Origin: Qipengyuania pacifica | Lineage (GTDB): Bacteria > Pseudomonadota > Alphaproteobacteria > Sphingomonadales > Sphingomonadaceae | Assembly (NCBI RefSeq): GCF_019857205.1 | Contig: NZ_JAHWXO010000003.1 | Coordinates: 1-64,000, forward strand | Direction: 5' to 3' | Length of the DNA stretch: 64,000 bases | Shown here: positions 7,065 to 16,199 of the stretch, in pieces | Position numbering within the stretch: position 1 is the stretch's first letter | Layout of the letters: each line of letters starts with the position of its first letter | Notes under the pieces: model-generated | Seen by the model: the letters and a program-made list of their open reading frames with translations, nothing else | Told to the model about the DNA's origin: nothing | Databases searched by the model: none | Translations under genes and position numbers: made by a program

Positions 7065-10000
7065 TCAGTTCCCGGAGACCAGTGCCATCGGGTTGCCGGT
7101 CTCACCCTCCGACAACGCGGTCGCACCATCGATCGTCTTGTTGATCTGACCGCTCGGCAGATGGAACAGGATGCCGCCGGTGTTGATCATCGACTTGCGC
7201 ATCGCCTCATCGAATTCACCTTGCGACGCCTGTTGAGCCGCACGCGTGCCATCAGCGAAGAAACGCAAGCCCGCGGGGCCAGTGTAGCCGAAGTCGTATT
7301 CATTAAGCTCTGCACCGGTCAGTGCTTCGGCCACGTTCTGAATCGGCGCATCGAGTTCGCGCAGGCCCACCATTGTGCCGGTCAGATACGACAGGTGTTC
7401 GGAGGCAAGCCCCTCGACCATCGTGCGATCATCATCGTCGTCACCGCCAGAGAACGCCACATCGAGGAAATACCCCATCGCGGCCGGCAGCGAGTAGAGC
7501 AGCAGGTAATCCAGCGCCAAGGCCATCACATCGCCGGGCTTGCGGAAATCGGTTCGCGCGTAGCTCTCCGCGGTCAGGTTGTACGTCGTGTTGAAGAACG
7601 AATAGAAATTCGTGAACAGCTTGCGCACCGGCCCGCCGCGCTGAATTGCCGAGAGGTCGCCGACCTGACCACCGCCCTGCGCATCGCGCACCGCCTGATC
7701 GGCGAGGCTGACAGCACGATCATCGTCATTGCCTTGAGCCACAGCCTTTTCGAAAGCGCCCTGCCAAGTAGGCAGATCGATCGCCAGCTGCGTACGGGTG
7801 ATCATCAGGAAGAACGAAGCGTTGATGAATTCGCCGGTTTTCGTGCCGCCACGGATCCGGTTGCGGATTTCGTTGATCTCGCGCTGCATCGTGTACGACC
7901 GTTCTCGCATAAACCGCGAACGCTCGTAGACGACACGAGATGTTTCGAAGGGAGCCGCAAAGAACTGTGATGCGCCTCGGGCGATCCATGGCGCCCCGAC
8001 GCGGACGATCGATTGCGTGATGCCGAACGGCTGAAGCAGTGCTGTCTTGAGGTTCCAACCCAGACCAGCCACCGTCGCACCCATGCGAACGTGATTGATG
8101 CCACGCTCCCAGGCATCCTGAGCGGGCGTGTCCCCGGCAGCAACATCTTCGATGCCGCGGCGAAACTGCTCCATCACTTCAGGCCCGTAATAGTTGAGCA
8201 TCGCGCTCGACACTTTGGGATGCCGGAGAAGGCGGTTCGCATCGATCAGATATTCATGAAATGCCAGATCGTGGACCACGTCGGTCAGGCCCTGCGTCAC
8301 ACCCGACATGCTATAGAGCAGTGGTCGGTTCGTTACCCGTTCAGCACGGGACTTGGTGAACGAACGCTGCGTCGTCGCAGCCGTGAACGAACCGCGCATT
8401 TGACGCTCGGCTTCAGCAGCATCGGCTTGCTGTGCCGCATCGAGAGTGCGCTTGCGATCGTATTTGATCGGCCAGTAGCCGCCCTTGTAGGTTCCGAACT
8501 CGGTTTCCACAGGCGTCGGCTCGACCCACTCAGGCTCGACACCGGACACTCGGCGCTCTTTGGCCGCGATCAGCGGGCGGTAGCTTTCGAACATATCCCA
8601 GATCGCTTGCACCGCGTCCATTTGCTCTTTCGTCAGCGATGCCTTGATCTCGTTCAACTGCTCCATCGACCAGCGGAAGCCGAATTCACCGCGCTCCCCG
8701 TCGATTAAGCGCTGCAGGTTGCCCGCGTTACCCATCTGACCAACGATCGCCATGCGCTCTTCAAGATTGAACGACTGATCGATGCTGGCGAAATAGATGC
8801 CCTTGCCGCCCATCTTCGGTCGACCGAGCGCATCGCGGCCATAGAAGGGCGCAAGGATCTCGAGCAGCCTTTCAGTAGCCTCCCGGTTCATCTCCGCTTC
8901 CTGATCGAAGCGCTCCATCATCGGGCGAATAAGGTTGTCCCACACGGGACCGCCATCTTGCACGCTGTCCATTTCGCGTGCCAGGCTGGCCATCTTGCGG
9001 TGCATCGCCTTGAAGGATTTGAACGCCGATGCGGCCCGGTGTCCGAATGTCTCGCGGGTGCGCGTCGGCTTCGGACCCTTCTTGCTGGCGATGATGCCTT
9101 GCTCCATCTCGGTCGCCGCCTGCTCGACTTCACGATCTTTCTTCGCGGTCAGGAGCTTCGACTTCATGCGCCCAAGGGCCGCAATCTGCTTCACTGCGTC
9201 ATCAAGGAGCGTCAACTCGTCGACAGTGAGGCGCGACCAGTTCTTTGTGTCGATTTCGTTCAGAACGCGCTCTGGCAGTTCGACGGTGCGCCCTTCCGCT
9301 TCCTCACCGGCGATCCATTCTCGCAGGGAATTGCGCCGATCGATACCGCGCTGAGAGACGCGCTTGAATTCCACGCCTTCGAGAAGCGTGTGAATGCGGT
9401 CGAGACAGTCCAGGGGGAGGGTCTTAGCCTTCGTCTGTTTGGCGAACTTACCCAGGCGACGGACCGCGACATCGACCTGGTCGGAAGCTTCAGCAGCCTC
9501 GCGCGCCAAGGCGTTGTGCAGCAGTTCGGTTTGCTTGTGCCGAAATGCCGCATCCATGTCGCCAGCCAGAATCGCCGCCTGCGCATCGCGAGCCGCCTTC
9601 GCCGCAGTTCGCGTGTGACGGTGCTGCGCCGCGCCCGAGATCATATCCGCGATCACGCCTTGCTCTATCCGTCCGCGTGCCCACTCGCGCGCCATGCGAT
9701 AAGGCGTCGGCTTGCGATTGGACTTCGATGCGAGCGCGCGCAGTTCCAGTTCCAGCTTTTCGCCGAGCCTGTCATTCTGCACGGCAGCACTGGCCTCGCG
9801 CTCGATTGTGCCGTCAGCTAGCGGATCACCGAAGCGCCGGTTCATTTCGGCATTCACTTCTTGCGCGATTATGGCCTCACGCACAGGCCGCTTATCACCC
9901 CCTTCCTTCATGCTACGGCGCCGCGCCTCAAGGCCTATGAGTTCACGCACCAGTTGATCGCCCGACGAGAACCCGGTCAGTTCCGCCATCGCATCGGGAT

Positions 10001-13000
10001 TTGTGCCGCCCTGCTTCCACACAGGCGTGCCGGCCGGAAGTATGCCGAAGACATCTTCGCCGAATTTTTCTTGCAGCCATGCCTTGTCGAGGCGGGGGCC
10101 ACCCTTCGTTCGCAGCAGTTTGAGGGACGCGAACAGAGGGCGACCGTCGACTTGCTGCTCGACTTCGGAACGAACAACGTTTTCCTGTTCGCGCCACTGC
10201 TTCTGCTCGCGCGCCCGGATCGAACGCATCACTTTGCCGGTAAGTTGTTCTTCAGCTTCCGAGCGCACTTGCTCACCGAGCTCTGCGTAGCGGCGAGCAT
10301 CGGGCTCCGACATGCCCGCAGCGATAGCATCATCGAACTGCAGGTAGGCGGCGCGCGCCTCAGCAGCCTGGGCAATCTCACTTTCGGTTGCGAGCATACG
10401 GTCCATGACTTCACGAATCTCAGGCGTGATCGGCGTGTTGAGTTTGGCGACGGCCCGGTAGATGCGCTTCAGCCACCGCGAGAACTTGCGAAAGGCCGAC
10501 TGTAGCCGAGTGGTCGGCGCCTTGCCCTCCATCAGGTATTGCTCCCAAGCCCGGGCGAACATCTCGTGTGCCTCGGTCGGGATCGTATCACCCTCCACGG
10601 GATGGCCATTGTCCTTGAACCACGCCTTTATCGCTTCGACATCGGCGAAGGTCTGGCGCGCGGATTCATTGCCATCCGTCTCGATCGATTGCCGACCATT
10701 GGCGAACATCCGCTCAAGCCAGAAGTGCGCCATCTCATGCTGGAAAGTTGAGGCGTTTGCGCTTTCGAACAGGCGGATCAAGGCGGTGCCATCTTCGCCG
10801 AACTGGATATTTCCAAGCGGGCTGTCAGCATCAATGCGCTGATCCAACGCCCTCCCGCCATCGAACCGGTCAACTGCAGCGCGAATGTCCGACATCGAAG
10901 CGGTGTCAGGATCGAGCCCGGCAGATGCCAGCAGATCGCGCAACTCAGCACCAGCCTGCCGCATCTGATCGACGCGTGTTTCTGCATACACAGGCGAGCC
11001 CGAGAGTTCCTGCCCGATCGCGTCAAGCAGTGCCTGCGTGTCGAGCGTCGACGGTCCCGCCTCACCTTCCACGCCCTGCAGTTCAGGGAAAAACCCCGCT
11101 TCGATTGCCGCGCGCAAGGTCGTGTCGATACCATAGTCACCGGCACCGGAAATGCCGCCAAGCGTGCCCTGGTCTGGATTGGTTTCGCGGATCAAACGTG
11201 CAGGCATACCCATGGACGCCAGATCACCACCGGGATCATTGATGCCACCATGCTCGCGAATGAACTCCATGAGCGTGGCTCCGACACCGATATCCGCATC
11301 GCCACCTCCACGCATAGCGTTGACGATGACGTCCAGCGTGTCCGCGGCTTCAGGATCGGCAACCAGACCAGGGAGAACCCGCTGCACCGAGACGGCCTTT
11401 TCGAACTCGCGACCGGTCAATTCATAGCCAAGGTTGGCAGCTTCAGTTTCGAACAGCGCCGCCGATACTTCCGCATTTGCCGCGGCCTGATCGGGGTCCA
11501 TCCCCGAGGTCATTAGCCGATCGCGGATAGATGCCCGTAAACGTTCACCCGGCGCCGCAGCAGCCCGCGCTTGCCGTTCGGCGACATCGAGATTTTCACC
11601 AGTCTCGCGCCGAATGGTTTCCCATTCAACTTCCGCCGCTTCGATTTCGTTCATCGTCAGCGCACCGGGAGCGGCACGGACGTCTCCCTTGATCGCTTCC
11701 CAATCAGGACGACCAGACAGTTCCGCAGCAGCACGTGACACTGGAATAGCCACATCCCCGCCGGTCAGCAGTGCATCGTCGATCTCTTCGGCGAACTGCC
11801 CCCAGAACTCGTCTTCGGCATAGTCTTGGTTGAGCGAGCGGATCGTCTCGCCTGAGACATACAGGTTCCCATCCGATTCCGAACCGGCCAAACTTTCGAT
11901 CAAAGTGCGGAAATTCTCCGGATCGCGCTGACGGACCTGACTCTCTGCCGAGCGCTGCATCAAACGGTCGACGGCTTCGATGGAACGGGCGGAGCGGGCA
12001 ACCTCTACCGTCGAGCGGATACCCCCACCGATCCCAGCACCAGCCACCGCTCCGGCGACGCCCTGATCGAAGGCGGTTGCGACATCGAAACCGGCCTGCG
12101 TCCCGAGCGCGCCACCTGTGTATTCCAGTGTCGATTGCAGGAACTCGGTTCCGGCTTCGCCAGCAGCAGCCCGGCCGATACGCGTGCCGATCGATGTGCC
12201 GGCACCTCCAAATATGCCCTTGAACCCGAGGCGGTCAAGCGCTGCCGTGCCGAAGCCGAAGCCGGTCGACAAAGCAATGTCGCGACCCGTCACATCGTTG
12301 CGGCCGTTGTTCTGTGCCCGCTGTGCGGCAATGTTACCGGTCTGCGACGTGCCGATAATACCCAGCCCGGCATAGGGAATAGCCAGCGCCGTCATGGCGG
12401 GGAGGCTTTCTGCGCCAGCGTCGATCACATAGCCACCGATGTTCGCCAGCGACGGCTTGTTCTTCACCGCCTCCCACGTTGTTTGTCCCGCCACCTCTCG
12501 CCCGGTTGTTCCCCGTGACAGGGTGCGAGCGGCATCGCGGGCTGCAGTCGAACCGGTTGTACCGGCGATGAAGTTGTAGATGCCTTCGTCGACTGCGGCA
12601 CCGCCTCGTTCGATCAGCGAGCCCATGCGATCAAAGAACCCGGCTTCTTGAGACGCGTCGGAAGCGAACACCCCGCGCCGAGCATTGTTGAATATCTGGC
12701 GGGAAGTGCCGCTATTGCGCAGCCACCCGGTTACCGTGTCGCCGATGCTTTCGAGAATGCCGACATCATCCTGAGCAAGTGCGGCATTACGCTGATCGCC
12801 AAGCCATTCACCGAGTGGAGCATTGCGAGCAGCAGCATCGCGAGCCTGCTTAACCCGGCGATATTGCGTCATCGCGTCGTAGTTCTGTTCGACCACCTGC
12901 GGAGGCTGGCCGACATCGCGGGCAAGTCGGTTTGCGTCGGCGGTGCGCTGCGGATTTGCAGGCTGAGCTATGGATGCCGCAGCACGCGCCTGCCTTGCCG

Positions 13001-13070
13001 TCTCCCGCTCGCGTTCAATCCTCGCACGTTCTTCGGCGAGGAATTGCTCTTCAAGGGTGGGCAGAGGCAT
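7065..13070 (-). CDS. Giant ejection (internal virion) protein with HExxH
   Basis: A 2001-residue protein, mostly helical and rich in Ala, Arg and Glu, positioned as the largest ejection protein of T7/BPP-1-type podoviruses. Gly/Ala-rich hydrophobic stretches near residues 210-350 could insert in membranes. A clear HExxH (HEMAH, near residue 776, within a W-rich context) suggests an embedded metallopeptidase. The C-terminal 500 residues, with several hydrophobic segments (for example LLLYSLPAAMGYFLDVAF), end just before the spike gene. The start ATG abuts the upstream stop with no gap. Its expected role is to form the genome-ejection conduit across the cell envelope. Confidence 0.8.
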   Translation of the reverse strand: MPLPTLEEQFLAEERARIERERETARQARAAASIAQPANPQRTADANRLARDVGQPPQVVEQNYDAMTQYRRVKQARDAAARNAPLGEWLGDQRNAALAQDDVGILESIGDTVTGWLRNSGTSRQIFNNARRGVFASDASQEAGFFDRMGSLIERGGAAVDEGIYNFIAGTTGSTAARDAARTLSRGTTGREVAGQTTWEAVKNKPSLANIGGYVIDAGAESLPAMTALAIPYAGLGIIGTSQTGNIAAQRAQNNGRNDVTGRDIALSTGFGFGTAALDRLGFKGIFGGAGTSIGTRIGRAAAGEAGTEFLQSTLEYTGGALGTQAGFDVATAFDQGVAGAVAGAGIGGGIRSTVEVARSARSIEAVDRLMQRSAESQVRQRDPENFRTLIESLAGSESDGNLYVSGETIRSLNQDYAEDEFWGQFAEEIDDALLTGGDVAIPVSRAAAELSGRPDWEAIKGDVRAAPGALTMNEIEAAEVEWETIRRETGENLDVAERQARAAAAPGERLRASIRDRLMTSGMDPDQAAANAEVSAALFETEAANLGYELTGREFEKAVSVQRVLPGLVADPEAADTLDVIVNAMRGGGDADIGVGATLMEFIREHGGINDPGGDLASMGMPARLIRETNPDQGTLGGISGAGDYGIDTTLRAAIEAGFFPELQGVEGEAGPSTLDTQALLDAIGQELSGSPVYAETRVDQMRQAGAELRDLLASAGLDPDTASMSDIRAAVDRFDGGRALDQRIDADSPLGNIQFGEDGTALIRLFESANASTFQHEMAHFWLERMFANGRQSIETDGNESARQTFADVEAIKAWFKDNGHPVEGDTIPTEAHEMFARAWEQYLMEGKAPTTRLQSAFRKFSRWLKRIYRAVAKLNTPITPEIREVMDRMLATESEIAQAAEARAAYLQFDDAIAAGMSEPDARRYAELGEQVRSEAEEQLTGKVMRSIRAREQKQWREQENVVRSEVEQQVDGRPLFASLKLLRTKGGPRLDKAWLQEKFGEDVFGILPAGTPVWKQGGTNPDAMAELTGFSSGDQLVRELIGLEARRRSMKEGGDKRPVREAIIAQEVNAEMNRRFGDPLADGTIEREASAAVQNDRLGEKLELELRALASKSNRKPTPYRMAREWARGRIEQGVIADMISGAAQHRHTRTAAKAARDAQAAILAGDMDAAFRHKQTELLHNALAREAAEASDQVDVAVRRLGKFAKQTKAKTLPLDCLDRIHTLLEGVEFKRVSQRGIDRRNSLREWIAGEEAEGRTVELPERVLNEIDTKNWSRLTVDELTLLDDAVKQIAALGRMKSKLLTAKKDREVEQAATEMEQGIIASKKGPKPTRTRETFGHRAASAFKSFKAMHRKMASLAREMDSVQDGGPVWDNLIRPMMERFDQEAEMNREATERLLEILAPFYGRDALGRPKMGGKGIYFASIDQSFNLEERMAIVGQMGNAGNLQRLIDGERGEFGFRWSMEQLNEIKASLTKEQMDAVQAIWDMFESYRPLIAAKERRVSGVEPEWVEPTPVETEFGTYKGGYWPIKYDRKRTLDAAQQADAAEAERQMRGSFTAATTQRSFTKSRAERVTNRPLLYSMSGVTQGLTDVVHDLAFHEYLIDANRLLRHPKVSSAMLNYYGPEVMEQFRRGIEDVAAGDTPAQDAWERGINHVRMGATVAGLGWNLKTALLQPFGITQSIVRVGAPWIARGASQFFAAPFETSRVVYERSRFMRERSYTMQREINEIRNRIRGGTKTGEFINASFFLMITRTQLAIDLPTWQGAFEKAVAQGNDDDRAVSLADQAVRDAQGGGQVGDLSAIQRGGPVRKLFTNFYSFFNTTYNLTAESYARTDFRKPGDVMALALDYLLLYSLPAAMGYFLDVAFSGGDDDDDRTMVEGLASEHLSYLTGTMVGLRELDAPIQNVAEALTGAELNEYDFGYTGPAGLRFFADGTRAAQQASQGEFDEAMRKSMINTGGILFHLPSGQINKTIDGATALSEGETGNPMALVSGN

Positions 13071-15269
13071 CTATTTGAATGTCCATTCGAGGTTTCGCGC
13101 GCGAGCCCGCTCGTAGATTTCGAACCTCTTAGCCTCGCTCACATTCGGGAAGTTACGGTCGAGGTACGCGCGGGCACCTGAGGGGATGGCATCACCGGTT
13201 CGCGCGTATTGCTGGCCGGGTTGAAGTTCGAAGCGGTAGATACGGTCGTCACGGAATATGCCAGTGCCGGGCAATTTGACCTTCTGGGTCTGCTCAACTG
13301 CGATCGACCGAACGGTTTCCTTGTCGAGCTTGTCGGCAGGGTATTCCAGCATCTCGGCTTCGATAGCTCCGCGCAGCCGTGCCCATTCCTCAGGCTTTTT
13401 GTCCCGGTCGATGTCGAGAATTTCCGCGGCCTGGTTGGTCGCGCTCACCACCTTGTCGGCGCTCACCACGGAACCCGGCGACGACTGAAGCTGCTTCTGC
13501 TTGCGAATTTTGCGGGCCAGCACCAGCGGATCGGCTCGGCCTGTGTAGAGCGACAGGTTCGTCGAAAGCAGCTCATCGTCGGACATGCTTTCGAGTTCGA
13601 TCAGCGCGGCCCGTTCGACACGCTCAACACGCGCTGCGGCCTCTTCACTCTCCCGCGCCTGTATGCGCGAGTTCGCAGCCTGCACGCGCTGCTGAAGCGA
13701 CGCAATCAGGTTTGGAGAAGCGCCGGCCAATACAGAGGCGGGCACTTGGCCGATCGATGTGAGGTCATCGGCATTCGGTGCGTTTTCGACCAGCCACGAT
13801 GTCACGCGGCGGTCTACGTCGGCTTCGGCCTGAGCGCGTTCGGCGCGGCCATCGGCGACAGCGCGATCAGCAGAGGCGTAGAGAGCCTGCTTGCGCTGTT
13901 CGGAAATGCCTGGGTTAGCTGCGACATAGGCGTCGACAGCCGAGCGCATGGAAGCAGTCGACAGGCGAGGATCGGCAGGAATGCCGGGCGTCCCGGGATC
14001 GCCAGTGTAGAACGAACGGGCATGTTCCTGCCGACGCGAACGATGCGCACCGGACGAGCGCTCATAATGACGGTCGATGAGGTCGGCGGCTTCTTCGGGA
14101 GTGCGCGCGGCCAAGATTGCATCGCGCTGTGCAACCGTCATACCCGCAGTCTGAGGATTGTTCATTTCCCAGACGACGAACTTGGCTTGTTCTGCGTGCG
14201 TGGCTTGGTGCGGTTCCTTACCGAACTGGCGGCGGAAGTTCTCACGACGATCATGGCGCCATTGCGCAATCCCCGATGCTGTGCCGCTATCACCGAGCGC
14301 GCCGCCATACCCACCTTCGACTTCGAAGTTGCCGAGGAAGCCCGCGACGACCGCCGCTGAGTATCCGGCGCCTGCCAATTCACCCGCTACTCCACCACGA
14401 GCGCCAGCTGCTACCGCAGGACCATCGCCAGCGACATCGGGCGAAACCCCCGGCAAATACTGCGCAAGCTCACCAGCGCGCACGATGCCATCAGCCCATG
14501 CGCTATCAACCCGAGGTGTCAGCGAGTTGCGCAACTTCGCCTCCATCTCCGGGCCAACCAGATCCTTGTTAGCATCGAGATAGGCGAGCGCTGCTGTCGG
14601 CTCGCCGTCCTCACTATCCATCGCGAGCACCACCTGCCCGTGCACGCCCTGGATCATGGCGTCGCGCTCTTCGGCCAGCTTTTCAGGCGACCAGCCCATA
14701 TCAGCAGCCATCTGTTCGAGGGCCATGTCGGCCACGCCTACCTGCACCGCGAACTGATCGGTCCCGCGCGCATCGACCGCATCGGTCAGTGCCATCGTCA
14801 TTTGAGCCTGACGCTGTTCGGTGCGGGCCACGCGCATCTGCCCAACCGCGTGATTGGCGATCGAGGTATGTGCTGTATCGATTTTGTTGATGAGAGCGCG
14901 CTGCGCCATATCGCGAGCACGTTTCGACCTCGCGCCCTTCAGAAGGTTCTCGGAGGCGGTTTCCAGATCCTTGACCGCTGACTCGCGACCTTCTCCGGCA
15001 TTGAAGCCCTGCGTCGAGAGGTAAGCGTTTTTGCCGGTCTTCAGCCGATCACGCTCATACGACGAGAATTCGTTTGCGATCCGAAGGGCATCTGCTTCGT
15101 CGTATGTGGCTTCGATCTCATCCCAATCGCGCGCTGCCTGGCCAAGGGCCTGCCCACCTTCCTGCAGGGCACGGCCCATGTAATTGCGGCCTTCAGCATA
15201 TTGGAGGCGAGCATTCGGTTGGGCCTGGACTTGAACAGAGCGGCCGGGAGTGACGGGAACCTGCACCAT
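13071..15269 (-). CDS. Internal virion protein with tail-lysozyme domain
   Basis: A 732-residue protein with helical flanks and, near residues 290-420, a phage tail lysozyme-like domain: GFLGNFEVEGGYGG, then SGIAQWRHDRRENF and a C-terminal DRHYERSSGAHRSRR. The Glu of NFEVE is the likely catalytic acid. It should open peptidoglycan locally during DNA ejection. Its start overlaps the end of the gp14-like gene by one base. Confidence 0.85.
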   Translation of the reverse strand: MVQVPVTPGRSVQVQAQPNARLQYAEGRNYMGRALQEGGQALGQAARDWDEIEATYDEADALRIANEFSSYERDRLKTGKNAYLSTQGFNAGEGRESAVKDLETASENLLKGARSKRARDMAQRALINKIDTAHTSIANHAVGQMRVARTEQRQAQMTMALTDAVDARGTDQFAVQVGVADMALEQMAADMGWSPEKLAEERDAMIQGVHGQVVLAMDSEDGEPTAALAYLDANKDLVGPEMEAKLRNSLTPRVDSAWADGIVRAGELAQYLPGVSPDVAGDGPAVAAGARGGVAGELAGAGYSAAVVAGFLGNFEVEGGYGGALGDSGTASGIAQWRHDRRENFRRQFGKEPHQATHAEQAKFVVWEMNNPQTAGMTVAQRDAILAARTPEEAADLIDRHYERSSGAHRSRRQEHARSFYTGDPGTPGIPADPRLSTASMRSAVDAYVAANPGISEQRKQALYASADRAVADGRAERAQAEADVDRRVTSWLVENAPNADDLTSIGQVPASVLAGASPNLIASLQQRVQAANSRIQARESEEAAARVERVERAALIELESMSDDELLSTNLSLYTGRADPLVLARKIRKQKQLQSSPGSVVSADKVVSATNQAAEILDIDRDKKPEEWARLRGAIEAEMLEYPADKLDKETVRSIAVEQTQKVKLPGTGIFRDDRIYRFELQPGQQYARTGDAIPSGARAYLDRNFPNVSEAKRFEIYERARARNLEWTFK

Positions 15270-15766
15270 CAGCCGCGAGCCTTGAATTTGGCGTATTGCG
15301 TGGCACCGCCGAGGAACGTCGATGCGACCGAGAACATGCCAGCGGTTTTTGCCTGCCGCGCTTCAGCCTTCGCCGTTCGGCTCTCGCTTTCGTAATTCCA
15401 TGCGCTGATCTGCTGCGACTTCACCTGCCTGCGGATGTTCTCGGACAGCGCTTCGCTATCTTCACGACCGATCATGCGTGTGTCGTCGAGTAGCCGGGCA
15501 GCCGACCCTTGCGTGATGTCGACGTTGTTCCCCGCCAGGCGCGCTTCCTGTGCTCCAATCCGACCGGCTACTTCGCGCCCAAGCTGCCGCTGCTGCTCTT
15601 GCCCCTGTGCGATGGCATCTTCCGCGCCTTCACGCTCGATAGCCTTGTTCTGCTGAGCGACTTGCGAACGGTAACGTGCCGTGCGCGACGCATAGAGCGC
15701 CGACTGCCATTGGCCCGCCGCAGTCAGGGCAGTCGAGGCTACGACAAGAATGGCAGGGTTACACAC
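15269..15766 (-). CDS. T7 gp14-like internal virion protein
   Basis: A 165-residue helical protein with a hydrophobic N terminus (AILVVASTALTAAGQW), a Gln/Glu/Arg-rich core containing ARLAGNNVDITQGSAARLLDDT, and a Gly/Ala C-terminal segment. This is the pattern of virion core protein gp14 homologues. It overlaps the GNAT-like gene by 8 bp. Confidence 0.75.
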   Translation of the reverse strand: MCNPAILVVASTALTAAGQWQSALYASRTARYRSQVAQQNKAIEREGAEDAIAQGQEQQRQLGREVAGRIGAQEARLAGNNVDITQGSAARLLDDTRMIGREDSEALSENIRRQVKSQQISAWNYESESRTAKAEARQAKTAGMFSVASTFLGGATQYAKFKARG

Positions 15767-16199
15767 TGGCGAACCTCAGGAATGACACGTCGCCAATCTG
15801 GACAGCGTCCTCGCAAATCTCAAAACCTGCCCAGCGCAGAAACCGGATCGCGCGCATGTTGTCGGCATCGACTACGTTTTCGAGGCGAGAAAAGGTCTCG
15901 CGCATCTCTGCGAACACTGGCGGCGATAGGGAAAGCAGAGCGCGACCGCAGTTATATGCTCGCTCAGTCCCGAGCATCCATGGCACGCCGACGCCTTCCA
16001 CCATCGACCGGGGGGCGACGCCGAGCATAGCGACGGGCTCATCCTCCACCGCAGTTAGTGCCCAGAGCGACGCGCGCAGTCCCGCTTCCAATGCCGAGTG
16101 CGGTGATCGCCCTAACGCGGTGACTTCGCGCACGTCAGCACCGCGCATATTCGCTGCAAGATGTGGGATGTGGTCGACCGAAGCCGGGATCAGTTTCAC
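15759..16199 (-). CDS. GNAT-like/DUF2833 internal virion protein A
   Basis: A 146-residue protein with the beta-alpha layout of a GNAT acetyltransferase, including LENVVDADNMRAIRFLRWAGF (the region usually closing the acetyl-CoA site). Proteins of this type occupy the T7 gp13 position in many podoviruses and may be structural rather than enzymatic. The start ATG overlaps the stop of the nozzle gene (ATGA). Confidence 0.7.
   Translation of the reverse strand: MKLIPASVDHIPHLAANMRGADVREVTALGRSPHSALEAGLRASLWALTAVEDEPVAMLGVAPRSMVEGVGVPWMLGTERAYNCGRALLSLSPPVFAEMRETFSRLENVVDADNMRAIRFLRWAGFEICEDAVQIGDVSFLRFASV

Noticed and set aside
13209..14360. 383-codon plus-strand frame inside the tail-lysozyme gene
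   Set aside because: Antisense to a protein with recognisable lysozyme motifs; no SD and low-quality composition.
15759..16199. GNAT gene as a host-derived toxin or resistance enzyme
   Set aside because: Its fixed place between nozzle and gp14-like genes, with 4-8 bp overlaps, fits an internal virion protein better.
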